DNA of 64,000 bases from Eutreptiella sp. 'Long Island Sound 2002' (Eukaryota > Euglenozoa > Euglenophyceae > Eutreptiales > Eutreptiaceae): the NCBI GenBank assembly GCA_964036045.1, contig OZ038392.1:27334663-27398662 (forward strand). Direction: 5' to 3'. This document shows positions 21,891 to 31,267 of this stretch, in pieces. Position 1 is the stretch's first letter; each line of letters opens with the position of its first letter. The notes under the pieces are model-generated. The model ran no database searches, was not told where the DNA came from, and saw only the letters and a program-made list of their open reading frames with translations. Made by a program: the position numbers and the translations under genes.

Positions 21891-22526
21891 ATCCATTGCG
21901 AGCCTCTGGTACCACTGGCTACAGGCCTTCCACGACCTGCGATGGAGGGGCAAGCCCGACCGCCAGATCGGCGCCACGCACTGGCAAGAGTGGCTGCAAG
22001 CAGACACGCAACGCGACGCCATCCGGAGTCTCGCACCCGCGCCCGCGACACGAGCCCTCGATGCGGCGGCCCCGGGCCGCACGTTGGCGCCACACACGGT
22101 TCCACTGGCCAACCTGCCCTTCGACCCAGCGCCAGAGGGCGCCATCCGAAAGTCGGTGTCGCTCCCCCCGGCGCGGGGGGCCACAGAGCCAACGAAATGG
22201 CCCCTTGTGTGCAGACAAGTACTACACAAGCGGGGCGATGCTGAAACACCTGGCGTGGCACGCGGTGCACGCCGCCGCCCCGGTGGACGACAAGGAGGCG
22301 GCCCCCGACATGCTCCAAGGGAGGGCACGGAGGTCCCCGTGGCACGCCCAATACGCCCGGCGCCCCCCGCCCCAGGCGGCCGGCCACGCAGAAGGCGAGG
22401 AGGCACCCAGAGCGGCCCCGGGGGCTGGCGGTGCGGCTCAACAAGGATCCATCCCCGCGGGACTGGCCCCCCTGGCCCCCCTGTGGGCCCCGCTGGGAGC
22501 GGGCTCCCCACACCTCATGGCCCCGG
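21891..22526 (+). pseudogene. Element E left fragment (probable ORF1 end)
   Basis: Strongly GC-rich DNA with plus-strand frames of the same style as 42,585-51,040. One frame holds a finger-like motif, PLCADKYYTSGAMLKHLAWH followed by AVH. Another holds WLQAFHDLRW, reminiscent of DLIAAFHDHD near 50,560. It ends exactly at the left CCGG copy flanking element A. Removing A joins it to 42,585, and the frame stays open to a TGA near 42,644. This makes it a probable ORF1 C-terminus; the exact left edge is uncertain. Confidence 0.45.
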
Positions 22527-22870
22527 TGAAACCAGACCGGGTGGTCAGGAGCAGAGGTCGCAGTGGCATGGGCAGCAACATTGCTTGGGACCGAAGATAT
22601 AACGATAGTGTTGACTGAATAGTATCCTGCAAACAGATATGGTACACATAGCCAATGAAATACCTGATATGCACATATGAGAAATCCACCCTATCATCCA
22701 CTAATTGATATAACTACTAAACATCCATGATTGCCGTATCTATCCCACATCCTATGTTCCTAACAAGGAAATGGAATATGATATACCCTATCCCACATAT
22801 ATTTCATATATAGGGCCAAATAATGCTCCCTTAGGGGTAAAATGCCAGGGTAGGGTTGTGACCTGCTTCA
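22527..22870 (-). repeat. 3' LTR of element A
   Basis: 344 bp, same length as the 5' LTR at 42,237. I count about seven base differences between the two. Its minus strand contains the TATA-like CCTATATATG region seen in the other LTRs, with the ATATATCCCATATATAGGG core altered by two substitutions. Confidence 0.92.
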
Positions 22871-22880
22871 CCCCCCCACT
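22871..22880 (-). promoter_or_regulatory. Polypurine tract of element A
   Basis: The minus strand reads AAGTGGGGGGG directly before the 3' LTR start TGAAGC, the expected place for plus-strand DNA priming. Confidence 0.8.
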
Positions 22881-22969
22881 TAAAACGACTGCCACGGGCA
22901 GGAAGTACATGCCCAAGAGGAACGTAGCAGTCACAAACAGCAACAAATCACGGGTTAGCAGATTCCCTC

Positions 22970-23101
22970 CCATAGGGAATCGACCCTACGCAGGCAATCT
23001 CGGAGCCGGCCGCACGGCCGCTGGAGTAGCTCCGATTGGTGGGAATGGAACCACCGCCGATATACATAAATTGACGAACGGGATCCGGCAGGTCCCGCAA
23101 T
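22970..23101 (-). repeat. Tandem tRNA-like pair beside the 3' LTR of A
   Basis: The minus strand shows two T-arm-like hairpins: GGTGGTTCCATTCCCACC and TAGGGTCGATTCCCTA. Between them lies an A-box-like segment, CTACTCCAGCGG, inside a 7-bp stem (TCGGAGC with GCTCCGA). Element B has the same pair with different changes, so both derive from better tRNA-like sequences. Not expected to be functional tRNA genes. Confidence 0.5.
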
Positions 23102-23450
23102 AAGTATTAGGCGAAATCGCGAGCTGTTGCGCGTAGAGTCTGGTCCCTGCGTGTCGCATGAGGCATGTGGGGCCCAGCAGGTAAGGGCAGGTAGTTTTTC
23201 AAAGAATTAAAACTAAAGGCAAAGTGAAATCACACTTTTAAACAAAACTGAAGGTAATGGTACATGCGAAGCGGTGCGACGCGAAAGTGCAAAAATTTCA
23301 CTTTTTGAAAAAACTGCCAGGAGAATTGACGGGAGTGTCAAACAGCAACGTAGGACTGTGCCTGCACAAGGGAGCACGAGGGATAAAAGAGATAGAGGCC
23401 AGGGAAACATTCACAAGGGACACAACAAAACCTGATGGCCTTCGGCCAGG

Positions 23451-23519
23451 GGACTGTTACCACGGGGGGCTAACGGTCCTGTCTCGCAGTGCAACGCGGG
23501 GCAACCGTGGTAACAGTCC
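23451..23519. repeat. 15-bp perfect inverted repeat
   Basis: GGACTGTTACCACGG (23,451-23,465) pairs with CCGTGGTAACAGTCC (23,505-23,519) across a 39-bp loop. It lies in a segment of about 300 bp present in A but absent from B. Confidence 0.8.
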
Positions 23520-24685
23520 TTACAGCCACCATAGCCCTTTTTTCACACTTTGGAACAGTGAACACCGTGATCTTGCCATATTGTTGCCTTACGAAGCTAG
23601 ACTAGGGGATGGATCGTGAGTCGTAGCCCAGTGAGGGCCTCCGGGTGCTCTAGGGTTGCAGGTTTCCCATACCCGACATCTAGCCATGCTTGACCCCGGG
23701 TGCCGTCTTGTGCCTGCCTCTGTCTTGTGCATGCTTAGGCCCACTAATAAACACGGCCACGATGCGCGGTAGCTCACTAAGTAGAGGAAAGAGGTCACGA
23801 TGGCCTCAGGGTAAATGATCGACGATCATTTAGGCACAAACCAAAACACGGGTACGATGCCCACACCTTGCACCCACGTGCTTTAGATCGTTTATGAGGG
23901 CTTGATGTGCTTGATGTTCTTGATGTGCTTGCCCGTAACGCTTGTAGTAATGAGTGAGCTCTTGCTTGTAAGATGTAAACTTGCTTGATTACTTGCTTGT
24001 AAAAGACGGAGACAAGGCCTAGCCAAAGGCCCACTTGTCAAACAGACCAGACACCAAAGAAAACTGATCGAGTGGAACGGACCAGGATGAATGAACCAGT
24101 CACGGTTGTGACTGTACGATACGGGCACGGCTCAGCCAAGGGTCGTGTCCGTGTGGATGTCTAGCTTAGCATGTGTGTCACACGTGATGCACCACATAGA
24201 GGGTAAAGGAGGAGGTACGGAGATGGGATGAGGGTGTGAGTAGACACACTTAAATAGACAAACCTCATAACCATGTAATAATAACCTGACCTCACTGCTA
24301 ACCCCTCACCCAGGAGCCATACTACGTATATATATCACATATACACATAATAGAGCGATGCACACCGACAAACACAAGACACACTTGTGCGCGCACACCC
24401 ACTGGCAGGGCCCGGGGGCACACATCCGCCCGGAGGGCATCACAGAGTGTGAGTCTCGCGGTGGAGGCCTTGGGGCACGTGATGGTGGCACTCCACACAT
24501 ACGGCACGTGCAAGAGCTTCCACAAACTACTCACGTACACACAACAAACAGTAAGCATATCCACAATAGAACACGTGTATAGATAAGCCACCTTGTTGCT
24601 TGGTGTTCGTGTGTGTCTTGGGGGCGTGCGTATAAACACTTAGGTTAGCTCGCGTGTTACCTTTGTCGGTGGGTGTGCCACCGGC

Positions 24686-24745
24686 GGGCCGTAGCGCAGG
24701 GGGTCACCTCCAGGTTGCAAATTGGGGAGGTCGCCCGTACGGTCC
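24686..24745 (+). repeat. Compact tRNA-like sequence in element A
   Basis: A 60-nt segment starts GGGCCGT and ends ACGGTCC, which pair over 7 bp like an acceptor stem. TAGCGCAGGGGG follows the 5' arm, matching an A box at most positions. No proper T arm is present. The same sequence occurs in B at 54,057-54,116. Confidence 0.35.
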
Positions 24746-25067
24746 TGCTGGTGTATCAGCCCACCCTACTCCCCGGGGGCACGATGACACGCCCGGAAGG
24801 AGTTTTACTCCCCGAACCCCTCTACACCGTGTATGACGGTTCATGTTTACACCTCCGTGTGTAAACTTGGGCCGATGTACACGGCTACAAAACCCCAAAG
24901 GTAGGTGTCAACCTAGGTCTTGCTTGTTCGGGGGGCGGGTGATAACCAACGTAATAGGCAACCATATAATCCCGTAACTAAATTAATGGCATGCGCACAC
25001 ACACGCTACGATTGGCCACGGGCACACCCGGTTTTGGTGTGTCTCGGACAGAGAGACTCGTGTGTGT

Positions 25068-25188
25068 TGTGGAAATCCAAGTCCACGCACGGGTCTCTAT
25101 AAAGAAAAATGCCACACCCATATCCCAACCTGTTCGGTTGGGTGCTGGGATAGAGGACCCGTCGGGTGTTGTGGAAATCCAAGTCCAC
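25068..25188 (+). repeat. Duplicated 21-bp motif, 100 bp apart
   Basis: GTTGTGGAAATCCAAGTCCAC occurs at 25,068-25,088 and 25,168-25,188, and both copies are kept in element B near 54,440 and 54,540. Function unknown. Confidence 0.75.
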
Positions 25189-26188
25189 TCGTGGGGAACT
25201 CTAGAGAAAACATTAATATACATATTCTCTCATAAACATATGCATGTGCACACTCGCCCTTTTCATCATATTGTTTGTTCCCTCTCATTGCAGGCAGGAA
25301 TTCCCCCGCGAAATTCATCAAGGACATGAAGAGCACACCCAGCCAGCATGCGGCCCCATGCAATGGCAATGGAGGGTACCGACTCCCAACCCGGGCACGC
25401 ATAGCGACCGGGGACAAATATCCAGGCGGAGACGGCCCAAATCCGCAACGCCACTCTCTGCCTTTGAAGACCCCACCCACTCATAGAGTGACGGGGCAAA
25501 GGCACCCATTGCAGTTCATATTAGAATACTTGTATTGTAGAGGACGACCCCTCCCTCTAGGCTTAGATGCTCGCCCTATGTAGTGGCAATTTTGCACGCC
25601 ACGAACCTTTTTCCACGTAATGTGAGCCACACGAGTACTTCGTACCTTGTATACCTACCCTCGCTTGGACAAGGACAAGTCCGGTGGAAAACCATCACGC
25701 CCAACACAAAAAGGGAAACTGGGTTGTACCCGCCAACCCAACGAAGTTTTCAAGCCTTCGCCATTTTGAGCAAATGATTTAGCTCGTTGGCTTGGGTCAC
25801 GGGTCAGGGACGGTCGTGGGGTCGTGGTTTCGGTACGGGGAGGCACTCCGAAACCTTGCAAACACCACCATGCGCACAACCCGGTAGAGTCTTCGGGAAG
25901 TGCTTGCCACGTTGTTAGCACCCTTGACGGGGGGCGTCATCGTGGGCAGGACTTGTGGCAGTAGTCCTGATGGTGGTAGGAGTGCTCCAGTAAGACCCAA
26001 GGATAGGGGTTTGAATGGCATTAAGACCCCCGAAAGAACACGTCCCACTTCCGCCCCAGGCTATATGCCACGCCACCCCGGCCCAAGGACTCTCAAGCCT
26101 TTAGCGGTGAGAGAGGTAGACGGTGGGGTAAACCTGCGGTACCCACCGCCCTGCTCAGTCGGGGATTTTTGTTACCGAGGAGCGCGCC

Positions 26189-26207
26189 GTGCATGCACAT
26201 CTTCTTT
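26189..26207. repeat. Target-site duplication of LINE-2, 3' side copy
   Basis: GTGCATGCACATCTTCTTT matches 34,034-34,052 except at one base. The uninterrupted site is at 55,564-55,582 in element B. Confidence 0.85.
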
Positions 26208-26217
26208 TTTTTTTTTT
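26205..26217 (-). other. LINE-2 poly(A) tail
   Basis: A run of 13 T on the plus strand (A on the coding strand) at the end of LINE-2. The first bases overlap the target duplication. Confidence 0.8.
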
Positions 26218-26845
26218 GTAAAACAAAGTTCAATGATACAGTGCCTCGTCCTGGGTTAGCCCATCATACCACGATTGACCCTCATCCCGGGACAGTGGGT
26301 CATGGTGACAACGGGCTGCAGGTTAGTGGCACAGGGCACGACTTTGCAGTTCAGAAAAGAAAATAGACATGGCGGCATCACCACAAGCATACGCCCTACT
26401 GCTGTACCCGGGGGTGACAGAGTGGAAGGGGTGCCTGGCGGGCTGGAGGTTGCCGGTACCGTGAGACCAGTCATACAGGGAGCAGGTGAAGGAGAGGGGC
26501 AGCCCCACTTGCTGTGGAGTGTAGGGGTCATCCAGTCAGGGGATGAAACCAAAAAAAAAATAGTAAAGCGAAATCAGAGGAGCCGATGGGGGAAGGGGGG
26601 GCAAGGCTGACAGCACAAGCATGGGAACACGGATCAGTGGTGTACTGTATCTCGCCTGAGAAATCCGCAGGGAGTGAGCGCCTGTAGTCTCTATGTAGAG
26701 GCCCTGATGGCAGGATCCCACTTAGATTAGGGGTTCTCGTAGCGTGGTGTTGCCGGCCAGTGATGCGAGGGCTCTGCGCACCTGAAGGAGGGACGACAGC
26801 ACAGGGGCATATCTGGGGGGGGGGGGGGGCGGTGAGGGGGGTGGA
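26218..26845 (-). other. LINE-2 3' UTR
   Basis: No ORF with protein character beyond the C-terminal domain. A 15-G run lies at 26,815-26,829 just past the stop of the C-terminal ORF, and an A-run lies near 26,550. Confidence 0.6.
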
Positions 26846-27427
26846 CTACAGATGCATGGGACCAGTCCAGTCAGAGGCGACAAAAGGGTTGGGCCTGGTC
26901 TGGGGCTTTGTGGGGATGGCATGGGAGAGGGCAGCTGTGACGGCGTCGAGGGCGGATTGCTGAAAATGGCCCACTTCTTTACGGACTGCCCGCAGGCCGC
27001 CGAGGCGGTTCTGAAGGTAGTGGTAGAGCGAGCGGGGAATTGCCAGACGGCCAGCGATGCGGAGGTCATTGCGGCACGCGGTCTGGCGCCAGTTCCGAAT
27101 GTGTGGGCTGACAGTCCAGGCTGAGAGCCACGCGCGCACAAGGGGATGGGTGGGTGCACAAAAGGCGAGTACCCCATGCACACTAAGATTGTGTCGGCGT
27201 TTACAGTGGGGGCATTCGGTCTTGCCTGGTGCGTCAGTCCAAAAGGTGGCGTAGTGTGCGTATCCCTGGCGCGACTGGAGCCCAAACAGCCATTTGTGCC
27301 ATGCGAGGCGTCGAAAGCGGAGGGGGCGCCAGGAGACGGGATGAAACGAGTCGTGGGAGTGTGACGGGGACAGGTCGTGCGTCCACACTTTGTGCGGCGG
27401 GAGGAATATCTCACCTACCCGGATCAC
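26846..27427 (-). pseudogene. LINE-2 ORF2 C-terminal domain with Cys/His finger
   Basis: The 193-residue frame contains ECPHCKRRHNLSVHGVLAFC, the same C-x2-C-x3-H-x8-C finger as LINE-1, and flanking WLFGLQSRQGYAHYATFW. It is in a different frame from the rest of ORF2. The break coincides with a 14-G run (27,453-27,466) in the Pro-rich linker, so a homopolymer slip or sequencing error probably split one protein. Otherwise this domain would be lost from the enzyme. Confidence 0.7.
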
Positions 27428-30400
27428 GTCCCAGGGGCTGGTCCTCCGTGCTGGGGGGGGGGGGGGAGCTCAGTGCCAATTTTTGCATATTCGTCAGATA
27501 CTTCATTGTGGGTGTTACCTGTGTGTCCCTCGACCCACTCTAGGGTTTGACCTTTGGAGGAGAGAGAGGAGCGCACTTTCGCAACCCAGAATGCCTGGCG
27601 AATGGGCCGGCGGGTGCCCTGTGCAGAGGCAATGGCTCCTTGGCAGTCCAGGCGAAGGCGCTCGTGTGCGGCAGACAGATGTGAGCCCAGGAGGATGCCA
27701 ATTAGCTCAGCTTTGTAGGAATTGGGCACACCAGGCACGCGACAAACTGCTATTCTACCGTCTCGCAGAAGGGCTGCAGCACCGGCCGAGGGGGGGCGTC
27801 CCAATTTGCTACCGTCGGTATACGTTGCATCCGGGCGATAATCCGAGGGGAGCAGATACACAAGCAGCCCGGCAACATGGGTGAGCGCTGTTGCTGTCTG
27901 CAGGAGTGTTGTGGCACGCCATGCAGTATGTACGGGGGGTTGTCGGGTCTCAGTATCCGGGCCCAGTAGCGAAAGGGCTGACAGAAAGACATTGTATGGG
28001 GATAGTGGGTGCTGGGGTCGTGTGGACATGGTGCGGAGATGTGGGTTTCTTTGTACGGTATCCAATACTCTAGTCTGATGTAGGACGGGGAAGTATCCCA
28101 TTCCTAAACCATGGCTGCGGTGTGTGTACAATGTTTTCTTGGCGACCAGGGATGGGAGGCCCAGGACACTAAGGACGAACTTTTCCAGCATTGAAGTGAA
28201 GGCGTACAGTTGATCCGTCGTCAGCGGTAGGCATTCGGTCCGGTAAAGGAGCCGGGGCAGTACCATTGTGTTTATCAGCAGGATCCTGTCTATCACTTGA
28301 ATGGGCTGGGAGTGTAGTTCGTTTAACTGTGCACGTAGCTCACGGAGGATCAGACTGACTGCAGTGTCAACGCGGAGCTGGGCTGTCAGGGGGTGACCCA
28401 AGTGCATGAGGTGCTGCACTGAAGCGAAGGAGTGCGGAACCTGAGTGCTCCAATCTGGCGCCTTGGGCGCTGGCAGAGCAGTCCACAGCGAGGCATCTGA
28501 CGCCTGTAGAGCGCATGGCGGGTGGCAGTACTTGGGCAGGACTGGCGCAGGTGGGGGGGGGGACTTCATGGGGAGGGCCTCGCTTTTGACAACGTTCAGT
28601 TGGCAGGCAATAAGGCTGAGGGCGGTCTGCACAACTGCAGAGTGCTGCTGACTGCATCGGGGGGGGGCAGGAGAGCATATGTCATCGACATATGCCGAAA
28701 AAGTAATACCGTGCTGGTCCAATACCCTCAGTGGGATGTCGAAAACCACAACAAAAAGGAAACAGGAGAGGGGACAGCCCTGTTTAACCCCATGTGTCGT
28801 CCTGAAGACGACATCCTCCGCCCCTCGCAGGAATGTGGATCCTCGCTCCATTACCAGGGAAATTATGCGCAGTAGTAGGAGCGGGGTTCCCAATCTGTCT
28901 AGGGCGTCACGGATTAGGAGTTTAGGGGGGCTGTCGAAGGCGTGGTACACGTCGAAAGCCAGAATGGCCTCTGTCGGTCCCACTTTCTCCAAGTCGTCCA
29001 GGAAAATTTGAGTAGCGTGGGCAGTGGAGACGCCCTGCTTCCCGCCGAACTGTCTGTGGTGTAACTTGGGGGATATGAGGGGGTATAACTGTGAGTATAT
29101 CCATCGCATGAACAGTCTGTAGACTGAGTTGCTCATTGCTATGGGGCGCCACCTATCAGGGTCTTGCCATTTCCCTTTGCCTTTAAAAATGCAGAAGGTT
29201 TCAGAGATGAGCCAATCGTCAGGTAAATAGCCCTCATTGTAGCACGCGACCAAGCATTCATGCACTAGCTTGAATGCCGCGTCGGGGAGGATGTATAAGA
29301 GGTATGGGGGTACTTGGTCTGGACCTGGGGATTTCATCCGTGATGCACGTGCCAGTTTTCGGAGGTCCATCAGGGTGGGTGGGGGTACATCAGGGAGGCG
29401 TTGGTGGAGCGGGACGTGTTCCATGGCATTTGAGGACCATGGGGTATTGCGCTGCAAAATGCGTTGGATTTTGCGTGTGGGGGCTGGCAGGGTTGATTGG
29501 GATGGGGGTGCCAGCAGTGTATGCTTTACTCTCCTATAAAAGACTTTGGAGCGCCGTTTGGCTTGACGGGCAAGCTGACGGACAACCGATGACCAATCCC
29601 TGGGGTCGTCAGCGGGTGGGGGAGGGGGGGGCTTAGAGGCGTTGATCTCTCGCATAGTTTGGAGCATGAGTGAGGAGAGTTGCGTGTATGTGCGCGCGCA
29701 GTCTTGGGCACTGCTTGGTGCTGCAATGTCAGAGGTGAGTGCACCCATCGCCCTCTGGAAGTGGGAGACATCCCTGCGGTTCCAGAGCGCACATCGCGCT
29801 TCTGGCATCGCTGGTCTGGACCAGGGGCAGGTGTGCACCAGTATGGGGTCATGGTCCTGAATTCCGAGCGCGCCAGAGAAATCCAGGACCCTGGCATCTG
29901 TGGCTTGGAAGAGGGAAAGAAAGAGTCGGGATCCGTAAGCCCTGTCAATGTAGCTCTTAGAGCCTCCGTAGCGGCGGACTCGTGTGTATGGGATGGAGGA
30001 TTGGTGGGGTATCAGCAGGTCAGTGAGAGTACCTGCACGTTCCCTGGCAACCAACCACGGCCAGATGGGTGCCTTCAAGGCAGTTGTATGGTTGGGGTGC
30101 GTGACCGCATTATAATCACCAAGGGTGATGGTACATTCCCTGGCTAACTGTGATAGCGGGCTCTCACAGAGCCGTCTTTCACTAGCAGAGTGTGGTCGGT
30201 AAAAGGAGGCCACCTGAACTGGAGGCATAGATGGGTCACTGTGCAGGGGTATTGAGGCGGAGATGAGTCTGCCAGCAATATGTTCCCGCATGGCTGGGCG
30301 TTGTGGGGATATAGAAGTGTGTACTAGGAGCGCAACACCCTCTTTCTTGGAAGGCGCGCTGACTAGCAGATGATATCCCCAAAACATGGCAACCCTCTCG

Positions 30401-31131
30401 TGGTCCCGCAGCGAGGACGTGGAGGAAGGCCGGAATTCCTGTAGTGACAGGGAGTGCGGCAGGGGTTTAAAGCCCGATAAGAGGTGACAGAAACGGTTTG
30501 GTGTGATTTCGACACCACCGACATTGAGTGAGCCAAATGTCAATGTGTTGTATGTCTGCGTGCGCGCCGCGTGCGTCATGGGGGGTAGGGCACTGTTACC
30601 TGAGACATTCGCAGAGGCGGTATCTCCAGAGGAGGTCCCAACGTCCACCGAAGCGCTCAAGCATGGGGATCGCCGAATATTGGCTCCTGAGGCGGGGGCG
30701 GGGTGTAATTTACTCGAAGCTAGTAAACTGCAAAAGGTGTACATGAGAGCCAGAATCACAGCGAATAGATAGGCACCTATGAGTAGGTGGAAGGAGAGCA
30801 GGGTGGAGTACGCAGAGAGACCTCCGCATACGTGGAGGGGATAAGCAGAGGTGGGTGCCCGTGTGTCCACAGCCGCGTCACGTTGCGTGGTGTTGCCACC
30901 TGGGCAGATGGGGGTGGTGGTGGTGATCGCAGGGCGCGCGTGTAACAATGGCACACTCCGAAGGGCGAATCGTGACAGGTGGACTAGGCAAGATGCGTTT
31001 ATAACGGTTGTCATACACACAATAATGGCTGAACCAACGAGGCGACTGTGCACCTTGTGCATTGCAACCAGTAAGGCATATGTGGCATGGATGTGATATC
31101 TGGGCTGACACGCGCAAAGAAGGGTGTGCAA
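27424..31131 (-). CDS. LINE-2 ORF2: endonuclease, reverse transcriptase, RNase H
   Basis: 1,235 open codons counted from 31,131, where the codon is TTG; the true start is probably a downstream ATG. A hydrophobic stretch lies at about 108-137 (LLIGAYLFAVILALMYTF). Endonuclease about 195-435: SLNVGG, SLQEFRPSS, TLGDYNAV, YIDRAYG and QDHDPI. RT about 585-825: SPGPDQVPPYLL, AFDVYHAFDSPP, GVKQGCPLSCFL and AYVDDI. RNase H about 1,101-1,220: TYTDGSKLG, KAELIGILLGS, RLDCQGAI, GHTGNTHNEVSDEYA. All catalytic residues looked for are present. It nicks target DNA and copies the LINE RNA there. Confidence 0.9.
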   Translation of the reverse strand: MHTLLCACQPRYHIHATYALLVAMHKVHSRLVGSAIIVCMTTVINASCLVHLSRFALRSVPLLHARPAITTTTPICPGGNTTQRDAAVDTRAPTSAYPLHVCGGLSAYSTLLSFHLLIGAYLFAVILALMYTFCSLLASSKLHPAPASGANIRRSPCLSASVDVGTSSGDTASANVSGNSALPPMTHAARTQTYNTLTFGSLNVGGVEITPNRFCHLLSGFKPLPHSLSLQEFRPSSTSSLRDHERVAMFWGYHLLVSAPSKKEGVALLVHTSISPQRPAMREHIAGRLISASIPLHSDPSMPPVQVASFYRPHSASERRLCESPLSQLARECTITLGDYNAVTHPNHTTALKAPIWPWLVARERAGTLTDLLIPHQSSIPYTRVRRYGGSKSYIDRAYGSRLFLSLFQATDARVLDFSGALGIQDHDPILVHTCPWSRPAMPEARCALWNRRDVSHFQRAMGALTSDIAAPSSAQDCARTYTQLSSLMLQTMREINASKPPPPPPADDPRDWSSVVRQLARQAKRRSKVFYRRVKHTLLAPPSQSTLPAPTRKIQRILQRNTPWSSNAMEHVPLHQRLPDVPPPTLMDLRKLARASRMKSPGPDQVPPYLLYILPDAAFKLVHECLVACYNEGYLPDDWLISETFCIFKGKGKWQDPDRWRPIAMSNSVYRLFMRWIYSQLYPLISPKLHHRQFGGKQGVSTAHATQIFLDDLEKVGPTEAILAFDVYHAFDSPPKLLIRDALDRLGTPLLLLRIISLVMERGSTFLRGAEDVVFRTTHGVKQGCPLSCFLFVVVFDIPLRVLDQHGITFSAYVDDICSPAPPRCSQQHSAVVQTALSLIACQLNVVKSEALPMKSPPPPAPVLPKYCHPPCALQASDASLWTALPAPKAPDWSTQVPHSFASVQHLMHLGHPLTAQLRVDTAVSLILRELRAQLNELHSQPIQVIDRILLINTMVLPRLLYRTECLPLTTDQLYAFTSMLEKFVLSVLGLPSLVAKKTLYTHRSHGLGMGYFPVLHQTRVLDTVQRNPHLRTMSTRPQHPLSPYNVFLSALSLLGPDTETRQPPVHTAWRATTLLQTATALTHVAGLLVYLLPSDYRPDATYTDGSKLGRPPSAGAAALLRDGRIAVCRVPGVPNSYKAELIGILLGSHLSAAHERLRLDCQGAIASAQGTRRPIRQAFWVAKVRSSLSSKGQTLEWVEGHTGNTHNEVSDEYAKIGTELPPPPQHGGPAPGT

Positions 31132-31267
31132 AGCCTCACTGGAATCAGCAGTGTTTGCGCGAGGTCGAAACAGAGCGTCTCGGGGGAGTGAGAAACCACA
31201 GAGTCGGTGGCTTCCTTCGAGTGGAGGGCATCGATCACTCTGGGGAATGCATGGGCCTGAACAAGAA

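Larger units (their letters stand above)
22871..26188 (-). other. Long non-coding 3' region of element A
   Basis: About 3.3 kb between the PPT and the end of pol, lacking a convincing ORF. It aligns along most of its length with 52,515-55,563 of element B. It carries tRNA-like units (22,970-23,101 and 24,686-24,745), a duplicated 21-bp motif (25,068-25,188), repeated GATGTGCTT-type sequence near 23,903-23,934, and an A-only segment with a strong hairpin (23,451-23,519). Conservation of non-coding DNA this long inside the element suggests it belongs to the element and is not captured flank. Confidence 0.7.

Noticed and set aside
21515-22513. 332-codon minus-strand ORF as one protein
   Set aside because: Only the part up to about 21,890 is element C Gag. 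The rest is the antisense of the GC-rich element E and has no protein character.
23250-26190. Solo-LTR or segmental-duplication reading of the 3-kb block shared with 53,000-55,560
   Set aside because: The 344-bp LTR, PPT and the LINE-2 target duplication show that both blocks are the internal 3' region of two copies of one Ty3 family, one of them split by LINE-2.
30503-30772. Plus-strand ORFs within LINE-2
   Set aside because: Antisense shadows of ORF2.
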